A stretch of DNA of 64,000 nucleotides from Stenopsyche tienmushanensis (Eukaryota; Arthropoda; Insecta; Trichoptera; Stenopsychidae): the NCBI GenBank assembly GCA_008973525.1, contig WACJ01000354.1:62001-126000 (forward strand), read 5' to 3'. Below are positions 1 through 12,600 of this stretch, piece after piece; the first letter of the stretch is position 1; the number at the start of each line of letters is the position of its first letter. The notes beneath the pieces were generated by a model. It was not told the origin of the DNA, searched no databases, and saw nothing but the letters and a program-made list of their open reading frames with translations. The translations under genes and the position numbers were made by a program.

Positions 1-300
1 ATACAAGTTCGAATGTATGTATATCGTGATCCGATCAACTGGAAAAAAATTATGGTTCCAGTTCCAGCTAAAGCATCTCCGTGGATGTATGGAAAACTCA
101 AAAGGTATTCGGGATAAATGGTGCGAGGTTGAATGACATTGTCAGTTATGGCCGTAATCAATATGGTATTTCCTTTTAGGGACGCTCTGATAAAACTTTC
201 ACCGAGTGGGAAAGAGTTACCGTTTCTATTTTATATCGAAGCAACCATCAAACTAGCGCCGTTGTTAAAATTGGGAGATCAGAGAGCTTCCCTGAAATAA
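1..300 (+). CDS. 3' end of a spliced gene of unknown function (last two exons)
   Basis: The window opens inside a coding exon. Frame 1 is open from base 1 and reads through residues such as RDPINWKKIMVPVPAK to a splice donor after base 104 (AAAAG then GTATTC). A 75-nt intron (105-179) ends in a pyrimidine-rich acceptor (TTTCCTTTTAG). The second exon starts at 180, completes a split Arg codon and runs 39 more codons (ending LGDQRASLK) to TAA at 298-300. A canonical AATAAA at 296-301 overlaps the stop, as expected at a gene 3' end. About 74 residues are visible; the 5' part lies outside the window. I do not recognise the family. An alternative frame of exon 2 (GRSDKTFTEWERV...) is also open, but the donor phase favours the frame given. 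The exon pair is seen in the sequence; that it is a working gene is inference. Confidence 0.6.
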
Positions 301-3300
301 AATTTGATCTCAAAGCACAAAGAATATTGTAAAAATACTAAAAAAAACCTCATCAAAAACCAAATGCATCGCATTCATACTATTAATTTATTCTGTGTTC
401 AAGTTTGCTTATATTTTTAGTGTTCTGAATGACATTTAAGATCATCTACTTTATGAGACACCACAAGGTGAGTATGTCTAAATCACGTATTTTTTTCAAA
501 TATAAAAACTTAGTGCACTTACTTTCTGGATATGTTTTGTATTTATGCATTACATTAAATGGTTTGATTTTTAAAAAAAATCACTATCAATATGGCTTAA
601 GTCATGATCTGAACAAGTCCTTGCTTTTCTACGGGTACTCGTTGCTTAAATTAATTGTTCAATTAAAAGATGCTAATACTGTTTTCAGATAATAAAAGCT
701 AAAGCAAGAACAGAATAACTTTCAAATTTTGATAACAATGCACTAAAATCCCCAATCGAGTCAGATCCACAGCAAAACATCGAAGAGTTATCGCAAAGAT
801 TTGGATCCCCATGGACCACTATGCAAAAACATTTGAACTCGTCGGCAAAACGAATTAGATAAGTGTACGGATACCGCATGCTTTGACTATTCTTGCACGA
901 ATTAACTTGTGCACCCTCATAAAACAAAATTAACACTGAATAAAATACGGGAATTAAACTGTGAAGTTTTACTGCATTCTGCTTATTCAAGAGACCTCAT
1001 CGTGACGGAGCCTGAGAGAAAAACGATTCATAAAAGCAGCTGACGTGAAAATGCATTTAAAATGATTTTTTTGCTTCTAAGCCGGAAGGTTTTTACAACA
1101 AAGGGATCGAATGACTGCCAAAGCAACGGAAAGTTTTGTTGAAAAATAATGAAAATTATATTTTTTATTATTGCATATAAAATTTTTGTTATTAATAAAT
1201 TTGAACTTTTTTTTTACCACATACGCGAATATTTTTGGGTCCCCCTAATATTTTATTTTTTACAAAACATTTTCTTTGCGTATATTTGTTTGTTATCTTT
1301 GTATTAAGCCATTAATATAGTTAAACATGGTTCGATACATAAATATTTTTAAAATAACACTCGATCTAGCGAATAATGAAAAATGTTTTAACAATGCATA
1401 ATGTTATCTTTTGCCCTTGGAATATTATAGATATTATTTCATTTGTATGCTCCTTTGAACATTTACTATTTCTCGGATATCAAATGTTTATTTCAGCCAA
1501 TCTGCTAGATTTGTGAGATGATTTTTTTTTTATTTACCCTGGATATATTTCCATTTTCTGATCTATGGTATTTATAAATAATTCATCAGCTGTGAAGAAA
1601 TTTAATTCAAATTTGGTTTTTCAAAATTAAAAATGGTTTTATTGTATTTTGTATTCGATATGTCGAGTGGTCCATAATATCTTCATCCATATGCTCCTCT
1701 TTCGAAAAATATCCAAATTCCAAAGTTGAAACAAAATAAATAAATAATTGTTCAATAACTATCTTGATCGTATATCCTGCTCTTTTTGTTATAAAACCAG
1801 GAAGGCTTGCAGCAATTGCAGCATGTTCTTGGCGCGGTTTATTTTTTTTTATAAAGATCGATGTGTTTCCTTCAAAGCATGTGCTGAGGTCTGATATAAA
1901 TTTGAATTTTTGCGACGTTACGCTTTCAATATATTCCGATATTGCGTCGCCAGGTAGACAAGAGTAGCGAAAATCATATTTGTAAGCAGTTCACGTGAAA
2001 AGCAATAGACGTCGTGCAACCATATCCTGTCTTTGACAGGTTTTTGTATATCACCGAGAACGACGCAATAAGCACATATTTGACAGGTCCCTTGACGATT
2101 TATCTGCCTAATTTACATGCTAGATAGATCCGCGAAGGTTTACTCTTTATAGAAAAGAAAACTTATCAGAAGAAAATCGCGACCTTCGATAACATTTCGT
2201 GGTCGTTGTCAAATTGATGTAGAATCGAATTTTTTATCGACTCGAACACTTTACGATACCTGAATGTAAAATATGATCGTTCAACTTTAAAATGGACTGT
2301 TTGAAAAATATTCTCGGCAATAACTCACATATCTCGACTTCCTTCCGGAATAAATTTATTTCGTTTCTCGGATACATCCATTTTCCAATTTGAAGAAGAC
2401 TCAACTGATGTCAACACCTTTAGCAAACAAGGCTTTTACTATTATTCATAAAGTATATTTTTGGCACATTTGCTCGAAATGTGTAAAATCTCTTAAATTC
2501 TTGTAAAATTTTGTTGTCTTTTAATCCCATAAAATGGTGCCACCATCGATAAAGCATAACATATTTACTGTTAAATAAATTCGCTAGCTTTTCGTACTTT
2601 ATTCAATATCTCTAACATTTCTTTCATGGTGATCTATAATATTTATGGTTAAATTCGACAGTGACTATTTTATAATTTTAATTTTTATCGAAGATTGCCA
2701 ATACGTTATGAGACAATCTCTACGGATTTCATTAATTTACTTAATTCCATTGTCATGTCGACCAAATTTATACTATTTTTTAACTTTCATAGATAGATTT
2801 GTATTTTTAATCAATTAATTCGTACAAAAAATCGGACATTTCAAATGAAAATATTTCATACAATGCAAATATTTTTTAGAGGAAAACATATAAAGTTACA
2901 CTCATTATTCGACTTTTATAATATAGAAAGTAGTTAGTTATAATTCAAATCAATTTTGCTAGACTTAGTAGTATTGAGATAATTTAGAACAATTTTTTTT
3001 ATAGTCAAAGGACAAAACATCAGCATCAGATGAAAATGTTCATAAGTCAATCGATATTTTTATCCGGTGCCCTTTAATACATTTCGCCTTAATATGATCG
3101 TTGAAAACAAATAAGATTATGCATGTATTTTGGTTAGCATAAAAGATATCCTCCCAATTTTAGAAGGAGGATATTTTAAGGGTTTTTATGGAGGCGTGCG
3201 TAACCGAATTCACGGATATATATTTTTCCACACACAGAAGACATAAAATACGGCGCCAGCCTGCTCCTCCAGGTGTATAGCGGGATTTTTCACGGCAATG

Positions 3301-4478
3301 AAAATTTTACTTCGGCGTGTCAAAAATAAAACGAAGACGCCTGCTTTGCATGCAGACCGCATAACAACTAAATATTCGCCATAAACAGAGCCGCCCAGGG
3401 CGCCAAATTGCCAATCCGGTTCGCAGTGCAGATTTAAATTGAAATGTAAATGCGTTCGCGTAGTCTCTTCATCTGTTTTGTTCTGCTCTAACGAACTAGC
3501 TCAGTCCTAATGACGTCTGCCGGTAGTTTCTGTTTCCACCCCATCCTCCCAAACATCCTTATTTCGCCAGTACACCCTTACGCCTCTGACAGCACACACC
3601 ACATAAAGAACAAATTGATGTTTTCACCACAATGACTTCTGTCTGCTGAATGCTGCAATGCTTTTATGCATCTGGTCCCATCGGTGAGGTTTTAAAATGG
3701 GAATAAATTTAATATTTCCATCTGGAAAAAACTAACCTATGTATTCTTATCCCATTTACATTCCTCCTACTGGTCATTTTTATTCAATTTTGAATTTATT
3801 GTCGCCGGCTGTGTCTATATTTCACACGATTTTATACAGTATATTGATTTAGTCTAAAAGAATATCGTTATGGAAGTTTTATGGCGAAAATTTAAATAAA
3901 CCATTTCTATTTAATCCCATATTTTGACGACGAAGTTTTATAAAATCTTGAGTATTAGTTTAAAATAAAGTATAAAAACGATTATTCGTATTGTGAAGAA
4001 AAGCGTAGCTATGACTATAGCAATCAGTTTGCATTTTTTATCGATTATGGAATATGTAGGATTTACAAGACCATCTAATATTTCAACATCACTTAATTGT
4101 AAATTTTTAACTGTTTGTTTATAGAAAACGTCAGCTTATCAAGCTATTTAATGTAATGTCTTAAAAGACGAAAATTAAATTAATTTGAAGTAGAATATAA
4201 AACTTTTATCTGAATCTTATCACTAATTTAATTTGCTGGATTGAAAAAAAATACTTGGTTTTACTTTTAAAACTCATTAAAAACATACACAAACATAATT
4301 AGGAATAACGATTGGTCAATGAAAAGCATTAACCAGCATAGGTCAAAAAGTGAATTATTCTATCTAGTAAACCAATATACCAAGCAAACGATAGTTATAC
4401 TTTAAAACGAGGTCAAATGTCCCTTTGAGTCTTAAAAATAGAATAAAATTCTGGACATACTTGTTATGTTTGCTTGTA
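301..4478. other. Gene-free A+T-rich DNA with one G+C-richer island
   Basis: No coding region is supported here. Frames longer than 60 codons at 429-692 and 685-990 overlap on opposite strands and have no recognisable content. A perfect 9-bp inverted repeat with an 11-nt loop lies at 3146-3174 (ATATCCTCC / GGAGGATAT). Bases about 3180-3640 are richer in G+C and in complex sequence than their surroundings and could be a regulatory element; no frame in it looks coding. Confidence 0.5.
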
Positions 4479-5372
4479 TCAGGTTGGGGAATAAGTCCGT
4501 AGCGTTTTTATATTCTCTTGTTTTACAACATTTTTTTACTATTTGACAAAGTGTGTAATATTCATTCGATAAAGCTCATTCTGTTTTACAAATCTGTGTT
4601 AATCATCTTTTTAAATAATTTAATTTTTTATTGCCTTTGAGTCTTAAAAATGGAATATCCAGGAGGTAAAAATCAATATTTTCGACACATACTCTTATTC
4701 GCTCTTCATTGAGGTCAAAAAGCTGCTGAAGCAGCACGAGATATTTGCAACGTATACGGAGAAGGTGTCATAGAAAAAAATAATAGCAATCAAAAACGAT
4801 TCTCAATCATCTTCATTCAATGGGATTTGCCGAAAAATTGGGAGCCTGTGTACCTCACGAGAGGACATAGTGCATTGGGAAATGCTCGAAAGGAATGCCA
4901 CGGTCAACAAGGAGTTCTACATAGCTCAGCTTCACCGCGTGAAAGAGGCTATTCAACTGAAAAGATCTCATCGACAAGGTCAAATCATACTCCTTCACGA
5001 CAACGCCAGGCCTCATGCTGCACAAGTTGTCAAAACCGCACTCCAAGAGCTCGAATGGGAAGTTCTTCAGCATCTACCGTATTCTCCAGATCTTGGACCT
5101 ACGGATTACCACCTTTTTTGCTCCCTGTTAAACCATATGAGAGGCGTTACCTTCAACAATGAAGACGACTTTAAAAACTGGCTTAACAAATTCTTCGATA
5201 CCAGACCGGGTGATTTTTGACGAAACGGTATCGACAAATTGGTCAAGAAGTGGGAGGAAGTAGTAAACAGCAACGGTGAATACATAATTAATTAATTTAT
5301 TGTTAAAACTGTTGATTTTCGCCTAAATAAAAGTTTTTGATAAAAACGCTATGAACTTATTCCCCAACCTAA
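4479..5372 (+). mobile_element. Mariner-type DNA transposon, internally deleted (family I, copy 1)
   Basis: The element is about 894 bp, bounded by TA at 4477-4478 and 5373-5374, the target duplication expected of Tc1/mariner. The terminal inverted repeats at 4481-4510 and 5341-5370 match at 28 of 30 positions (AGGTTGGGGAATAAGT start). Full mariners are usually near 1.3 kb, so several hundred bases are missing, and they fall in the middle of the transposase gene. A second copy of the family lies inverted at 23290-24213. With transposase broken and ends intact, it could only have been moved in trans. Confidence 0.9.
4650..5295 (+). pseudogene. Mariner transposase pseudogene (family I, copy 1)
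   Basis: The N-terminal helix-turn-helix start reads MEYPGGKNQYFRHILLF, then an in-frame stop, then GQKAAEAARDICNVYG. A deletion follows that removes the second half of the DNA-binding domain and the first catalytic aspartate. The C-terminal catalytic half is well kept from about 4870: LLHDNARPHAAQ carries the second Asp and GPTDYHLF the third, 34 residues later, which is the mariner DD34D spacing. A Trp-to-stop change (TGA at 5218-5220) interrupts the C-terminus, which continues in frame to TAA at 5293-5295. Non-functional as it stands. Confidence 0.85.
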
Positions 5373-5532
5373 TATTTTTTCTGATCTTCGCCCATCTTTC
5401 GGCGCTTTTCAAGAACAACGACAGTTAGATTGAATGCTAATGTTTTAAATAATAAAAAATGTTGCTTAATATTATTATTAATTTTTATCTGCTCATTTTA
5501 ATATTTTTAAAAGTAAATTTGATCAAAAATTA

Positions 5533-5605
5533 TGCCCCGGGTGAGGATCGAACTCACGACCTTAAGATTATGAGACTTACGCGCTGCCTACTGCGCCACC
5601 GAGGC
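5533..5605 (-). tRNA. tRNA-Met (anticodon CAT), elongator type
   Basis: Read on the minus strand, 73 nt fold as a standard cloverleaf: 7-bp acceptor stem (GCCTCGG with CCGGGGC, one G-U), D-arm GCGC/GCGC, anticodon loop CTCATAA with CAT, T-stem GTGAG/CTCAC around TTCGATC, discriminator A. The T-T apposition closing the anticodon stem is also found in other animal elongator tRNA-Met genes. There is no intron. A run of five T follows two bases after the 3' end (Pol III terminator), so it is probably functional. An identical gene lies at 14081-14153 on the same strand. Confidence 0.95.
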
Positions 5606-7145
5606 TGATTACACACTTTAAAGATAAGTTCTAACTAATTTTTGTGCCATAATTTCAAATTCTTAGGTTATCAATGTTCGATATGTCACATATCAATGGC
5701 ACTTGATAGATTATAAATATTGCATCTAGAAAATATATTTATCACGGGCTCTTTGTTAAGCCCTTTTGATAGCATATTATGATATATTTTTAGTATTGTA
5801 ATAAAGCCTTTGTGAGTAACTTATTCCATTATTTGAAGAGATCTCATCTACAAAAGCTTTATTGTGCACCAAGCATTATGAACGTATTCCACAACGTATA
5901 CCGAACGTATAACATTTAATTATGCATTAATTGAGATATTCAAAATATTTCTTCGTCGTACACTGATTAGTTATCGACCTCATCTCTTACATTCTAATTA
6001 AATACTTTCCGAGCACACGAGGATACGAACAGCGCATTAAGTATTAATTTAGTTGGAGAAGAGGGAAAAGCGCTCAACAAAAGAAGCCTTTTAACAATTT
6101 TCCACTCGAGTTTGTCGGTTGGAAAACTCCATAGCTGCCCCCACAGAACAGAACTTAAAGTTCATCAGCAATAATTTTAATTACCTTGAAATTACCTAGC
6201 AATATATATGCAAATTTGAATGGAAGCTAGCTTACATGTTTCTTCCGAACAATACTTGCGTATAAATATCGTCGCTTAATGATAGGTGTTTATGCGACAA
6301 GTCTCGAATAATATTTGTAGATCGTGAAGGAACAATAACGCCGACACGCGTTCAAGGGACTTTCCTTTCGGGATAAAGAGCCTTTTGTTTCATCCAGAGG
6401 AAACTCCTTCGGGATATTGCCTATTGTAAAATTAGAAATAACTAAAACGGTTTTACGACCTATATTATGTCCTTCCTTGCTAAATAAATTTCAAGGATAT
6501 GATGGCTTTTATGTTGGATTGTTTGTCTAAGAAATGACTCTAATATTTACTCGTATGCCCGTTATTGAAAACTGTTCAACATATAAATCGTTTTAATACT
6601 TGACTCATGCATAGTTGATGTGATAAGGACGCTTCTTTCAGAGGTAAAGTAGGTCAGCTTAAGTTAATTAATACATTTTGAAGAGCTTTCTCCGTTGAAA
6701 AGCAATATTCGTTTCAGATTTTAATTTTAAAATTCATTCAGAAAGTGTAATATCAAAGCCAGCCACATAAATCTGTTTACGTAAATACTTTCTTCTCGAT
6801 CAAATTATTGATTGAAATATTTGATATAAGCTTGAGACATCGCCAAAGGAGTGCTTGGGGATTAAAATCATTCCTAAAAGTATCCTTTTTATTAATTACA
6901 TGAACTTTGAAATTCATAAAGCGATATTTATATTTTTTTCATAATCCTTCAAATACAGAGTGCATTATATCATATGATAAGCAGTATTTTTTAATTAAAT
7001 TTCTTCCTAAGTCCATTCCTTCCTAAATCCTGGTAGAATATTATGCAGCTTTCCATGCAAGCAGATATCTTCGGAATTGGAGATTGAAGTCGAACATGTC
7101 TGATTCGTGGTTACGGACTAATTTCAGATAAGAAAATCTTATAGC
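5606..7145. other. Gene-free A+T-rich DNA
   Basis: No coding frame is supported. Bases about 6290-6420 are somewhat richer in G+C and non-repetitive. Nothing else can be named. Confidence 0.5.
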
Positions 7146-7315
7146 TATTTGAAGGAGTGTCATGTTACACTTCATAAGATTATACAGAAAAGCCCCCGCT
7201 TCGAAGGAACTGAGCGTAAACAGTTATTGCCACCCATCGAATTTCCGCTTCAAAGCGAGTTACCGCATTAAATCATATGGTGAGTGAGAGTCACCTCTCG
7301 AGAGCAAAGTGTTAA
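7146..7315 (+). repeat. Unnamed dispersed repeat, copy 1
   Basis: About 170 bp align by eye with 58476-58660 in the same orientation. Shared blocks include the start (YATTTGAARG), CGTTACAC-like sequence, CCCGCTTC, GTAAACAGT, and the best-conserved block GGTGAGTGAGAGTCACC followed by TTTCGAG or CTCGAG, then GCAAAG and a TTAA end. No terminal inverted repeats, coding frame or tRNA-like head is visible, so the class is unknown. The conserved block contains a 5-bp inverted repeat, GGTGA/TCACC. Confidence 0.6.
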
Positions 7316-7370
7316 GAATAGATTTCGAACCTGTCGAAATTTGTAGTTGCTTGACTAATGTATTAGTCAG

Positions 7371-7806
7371 TTTGTCAGCAATTTTACTAAATATTGGACG
7401 CATATTAGTACCCATAGAAAATTAATATCGATAATCAATACAAATGTTATATATTTTTTTTGTTTTCATGTGAAGAATCTGTCAGATCTGCAGCGATAAA
7501 AATTAATAGTATACATGGTGAACATGCTTTTAGTATAAAGACTCCCCAGAAATGGTTTAATAAATTTAAAGTTGGAGAATACAGCATTTATGATAAATTC
7601 CGTTCAGGGGGTCTTGTTAATTTTAATAACACCGTTCTAACCGAATGAGCTAACCGAATCCAATGGAATTAAAAAGCTACCTGTGAGATGACGAGAAATT
7701 GTAGATAGTAGAGAAAAATATATTATTAATTAAAATATTAAATTGTGATATGTTTACACTATTTTAAAAAAAACAAAAATGCGCACGAACTTTTGGACTG
7801 ACCTGA
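7371..7806 (+). mobile_element. Mariner deletion derivative (family III, N-terminal half)
   Basis: The right end at 7772-7806 is a clear mariner terminal repeat (read inward: TCAGGTCAGTCCAAAAG, then TTCGTGCGCA) next to TA at 7807-7808. The left end near 7371 is a degenerate match. Between them 7460-7648 encodes a mariner-like second helix-turn-helix region: KTPQKWFNKFKVGEYSIYD followed by KFRSGG. The catalytic domain is absent, so this is a dead fragment. The same end sequence occurs at 52583, where the opposite part of the transposase survives. The exact left boundary is uncertain. Confidence 0.7.
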
Positions 7807-7808
7807 TA

Positions 7809-9295
7809 AAATTATGCCAAAATTAATATTCAAATTGGGATATAAAAGCAATTTACTCACAGACTTGGAACTTCTCATTCAAACGTATTTTTCAAAGATA
7901 AACCTTCAAATGACATATTTTTTGAATCTTTCAGGACAAAGTGACCATTAAAAATATTGCAGCGTGGATAGTATGAAGACCGTTCTTAAGCAAATATGCG
8001 AACGCCTTTCAGAAGCCATATTTGTGCCGCATATGTCGTATTCATTGCCAGAGTCAATGCTTTATTCAGGTCAAATGCGGCTTTATAAAAAACATTTATA
8101 AAGAATTGTCTGAGAATTACATATTGAGATGTGGTAAAGTGATAGCGTTTTAAATTGTTAATGTTTTACCGGTGGAATTTTTCAATTTTCCTGTTATAAG
8201 TGAATTTGAAAATTTTAATGAGAATACATATTTTTTTTATCTCCTTCAATTTGGTCTAAGGATTCAAGCCAGTCTCAAGGAGCATTCAATGGCACGTTGA
8301 ACCTAAAAGCCTCAGTGCAATCGCATCAGATATTAGCGTCAGTGGCACTGAAAGCTCTAGGTAGAGTCGGCCCAAGTAGACAATACAAGGGCACCGGTAT
8401 AAAAGCTTCTTAAATGTCCGAGATTTATATACAAAGATAAGCATAAAGGCTCTCTCAGCGGGGTCTACTTGAATGGTCCAGTTCCGGTCCGTGTACCACA
8501 GTTTATCACCGCTGGAGGCGCCTACCATAATATGTCTCTCCGTCCGAGATAAAATTGGAAAAATCTCTTGCAGACCCGTTTCTGAGGCAGCACTAAAATA
8601 TAATATAACCACGCGATAAATGATAAACCGTTAGTGTCCAGAACTAGCGAGAACGTTCAGCACACATTCCCTCAAAATATTCTCCTTTATCATTCCCTCA
8701 TCTCGCATAGCATTAAGTAAATAAAACTCTGCAAAATCTGAAGCTTTCGTGAAATAAAAAATATTTGCGTCAATATTATCACATTATCACAAGTCTAGGA
8801 GCTATTCTCATTATTATCAAGTGTTTCGGATGTAATATATGACTCTTGAAAACGAAGAAATATGGCTAACCTTTTATTTGTTTGCTGCTATCGATGAGTC
8901 CATATTATTCAAGCTGAGGCTTAAAACTATCGATAGGCATTTTATGCTGGGGATAATTTTATCGCATCAGCATTATCTGTAGAAAGCCTATTAAAACACG
9001 TTGAATTGCTTTAACACAGATTCTAACCAAGCAGAAAGGAATGGAAACAGGTCTCAGATGGCAGAATACAACGAAGCTAATTGGTAATTATAGCGAATGG
9101 TAATCCGAGATGCACAGAGATAACTACCTTCAAAACAGTATCAGAATTTACAACAGAATTCTCTAGAGCCGCCGAGAGTATTGCTTTGATCTGAGGACTT
9201 CGGTCATTTGATATACAGAAACGAACGAATGTTAACGTCATTAAAAATAATGCTACGCGAATCAACTATGAATCATAGCATCAAAAAAATTGAGG
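7809..9295. other. A+T-rich DNA without a supported gene
   Basis: The only notable segment is a G+C-richer block at about 8280-8620, listed separately. The frame at 9077-9265 (minus) is not recognisable and starts within low-complexity DNA. Confidence 0.4.
8286..8592 (-). other. Open G+C-richer segment, possible exon or regulatory island
   Basis: On the minus strand a TATATTATATTTTAG acceptor-like sequence precedes base 8592, and an open frame of about 100 codons follows to a stop at 8286 (contains VGASSGDKLWYTDRNWTIQ). A second minus-strand frame is also open for some 28 codons (RDFSNFISDGETYYGRR) before its stop. With more than one open frame the coding reading is not secure. I do not recognise a protein family. 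A conserved non-coding element is an equally good reading. Confidence 0.2.
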
Positions 9296-9600
9296 TCATT
9301 CCATTGTTTTTATCGAGCAAAATAACCCTATGAAACGAAATAAGTAATAATCAGATAGGGAGAAGAAGATCCGGTGATTATGAGGGATGCTAAACCATTC
9401 TCCACGCAAATGCGTCAAATTTATCCTGAGCGATTTTAGCGATGTGAGGCTGCGCCTTGATGTATTAGAGGTGTACCGTATGACAGTTGATACAAAGCAG
9501 GCCTCTTTTTTCAATTCATTTTGTAAATTGCGTTGATAAATACTGATAAAAGAAAGACGTGCAATCTGATCGACAGATGGAATATAATTGACAACAAAGT
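9296..9600 (-). pseudogene. Fossil mariner transposase fragment (family IV)
   Basis: Minus-strand translation in two frames recovers the mariner catalytic core: one frame gives PHIAKIAQDKFDAFAW, then a stop, then HPS, a stop and SPDL; the adjacent frame continues LSDYYLFRF. This matches the family pattern ARPH...WEVL.HPPYSPDL.PSDYHLF, so the third catalytic Asp region is present but frameshifted and interrupted by stops. No terminal inverted repeats could be placed, so limits are approximate. It differs enough from the other copies here to be treated as a separate, older family. Confidence 0.6.
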
Positions 9601-12600
9601 TACTCATTAAAAAACGCCCTTTTGTCTGGGATGATAAATAGCATATTGGTCATTAGTAGATTTAAATTGAAAACTTTGTACATTTATAAATTCTTTAAGT
9701 ATGTATATGTTATATGACATAAAAATATTTTTATGAACATATAAATCATAAACGAAATCAATTTATTTAAGCTTAAGAATTTCATATTTTTAACAGAATA
9801 TATGTACTATTTTATATGGACACCTCTTCTTTGAACGGCAGGATCGGGTGAACTTAAAATATCTTAATTACAAAGACTTTAAGCTTTTATGTTCAACGAG
9901 TGCTTGTAGAGATTAAAAAAAAATAAGACCCGCCATAAAGAGAAAAATGTCTGATCATCATGTTTTTAAAATATAATCAAAGCCTGTATTGCATGTTGTT
10001 TTTAAAATACTATTTTTTCGAAAAAAAAATTTGAATTAAGTCATGCACATGTGACCCTTGTAAGCTTTGCGCGCCATTTTATATTACTTTGAAGCATAAA
10101 TACAGGAAGAAAATGCATATCTTGGTTGAGGAATTTACGAAATTGCTTCAAGTACAGCACAGGATCCATCTTTTCAATCAAAGTGGAGCATGAAGATTCC
10201 GGATATAATCGAGTATCAAGACTGTATTACTATGTTAAAAATAATATCTTGAGTCGAGTTATGATTCTTCATTTTGGCTGTCAAGTCTTTGTTATATATA
10301 TATTGTATTATAATTATGAATGAGATAAACATAGCATTTGACTAAGCCATGATTTGATATTCCATAATGAAAATCGCTTTACGTTGAAAGCAGATTTACT
10401 TCTTCCGCCACGTTAACATAGAAGATATTTTTAAGCAAGGCAAAGTAAAAATAATATACATTACCAAGTAAAAACATATTTTTTTAAATTGTGTTTGGTT
10501 CTTGTTTTTCATAAAGCATGAACGAAAATGGAAAAATAAATTACAATTTATTTTTGCTCTCCCCTACTTTTGTGTACCTTGATCACATCCGCCCCGGCAC
10601 GTTTCCGCGAAGCGATCTTAACATTGTAAAGTAAAAACAGGATTTTTAAGCGCGATGTTCCCGATAACGCCCCGGGAACTCGGGGATAATATAAGAAATT
10701 TTAAGCTTTTATGTATTCATAAATTCGTCATAATTTAGTTCGCATGCGGGCATAGAAATAGAGTTACTGAAGCCGACGTACATTCTCCTGTCACAGGCAA
10801 AATCGAACATGGATTAAAGGTAAACCTCATGCATATGGAAGCTAGACAGAAGGCTTTTGTGCGCGGAAATAGACATCTATACAAGGATGGAAAGGCAAAA
10901 AAACTTTTTTTGGTGATTCTAGACTGACTTTCCTAACTATCGGGGTTCATGTATTATATAAAATTGATAACAGAGGGAAACTATTGGCTTCATGTGACGT
11001 TAGCGGTCAACTTTATGAGGGTGTAATAAAACATTCCTAATAATATTTAATTTACTCAAATTGAACTGTTTTAATATTTATTTAACTTTTAATGTCAGAA
11101 ATTTGATTCACCAGTTTATTCATGAGAGTTAAACTGAGAAAAATGCATGATATAAAATCAATCATATGCATCATATGCAAAATGGCATTGCACTCAACAC
11201 GCTTTTATAAACCAAAAAACGTGTTTTTCAATTATTTTTTTAATGTTTAATTTTGGCAAAAAATACATTTGGAAGAATATTTCGTCAAATTTTTTCGACC
11301 TAATGTAGAAGAAGCTATACTCAAATAATTTAGAACAGCGAGTAGCCATAGGACATCCTCAGGTCTTATTTTAATTCAGGTATACTAATAAAATATAATT
11401 TTATTGTTTAAAGTCACGTGTGAATAGTTTTAAGTTGAAATAATTTGGAAAAGCACATATTACAAATCCTGATTTATTATCGATCAGACCTCTTCAAAAT
11501 TATTTATCTTGGTGTTGACAATGAGAGAGAAGCTTTCTTTCTTTTGACTAATTACTAATCAAGACTATCTTCTTGGTAATTGTATTTATCCAAGAAATCT
11601 GGAGCACTCGAAATGCTATTTGACTTTCTGTAAATTGAATATTATATTGCGCCTCTACTGATTATTTTATGTATTTAAATTATGAGCAAAATTTTGTAGA
11701 TGTATTGTATATAAATAAACGTATAATATTATTTAGGTATGGGGTTTTAAGAACATCTATATATGTTTAGAATTAATACGTCGATGTCTCGTGTCTGATT
11801 TGAAGGCTCTATAAGCATTTGATTTGAGATTTAATTTGTCAAAGAGACATGCGAACAAGACAGATGATACTTTGGCATCTACAATTTTGGACATACTGAT
11901 AAGGCAATTGAAATGACATATCCGTGCTTCGGTTAAGTTGTAAAAGCTATACATCAAAAGCCTTCGATAGAAGACTTTGACAGCTTAATTTAAGTGGAAA
12001 TCTGCGATATGTTTGCTAAAAGGCCATTTGCTTATGATATACAATATATCATCGATATAATCAATAGTATTTTCTGTTGATTAAATGTATTTTTTTCATT
12101 TTCTGTTTATTAAATACGTAATTGCTACGGTAATAATTTACCGTTAATCGGAGTATTTTTATTAAATGACTCTCACACGTATATAAATTACGAGCTTAAC
12201 AGCCTTTGAAGCAATTTGAACTCCTCTAACAATAATTTAGTCGTGAATTATTCGAATAAATCGTCTCCATAATGACACTATGTCATGACATCGCGGCAGA
12301 TAAGTGTATACGCTTCGCAGAATTTTATCTGAAAAAAAAATGGATGAAAATCTGAATAATGGTCAAAGGCGTTTGATCTATTGACGTGTCAAAATGCTCT
12401 CAGCATCTGGTTTCATTGTTATGGGTTTGACATTTGGGGAAATCATGACACGTGGATCGTATAATTTATGGGAACACGTCAACTGCTCCCGATGTAATCG
12501 CCATTTTGTAATCCTTTGATAATATGGAGAAATTTGCAAAATTTTACGCATTTTTACATGCGTATAATTGAGGCAGTCATTCGGGCTTAATGAATTTGAT

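Noticed and set aside
3146..3174. 9-bp perfect inverted repeat
   Set aside because: Short, single hairpin in A+T-rich DNA, not near a transcribed feature; likely chance.
4827..5162. Additional frames of 72-111 codons overlapping the 4.5-kb mariner transposase
   Set aside because: Out-of-frame or antisense to the DD34D transposase reading; no independent content.
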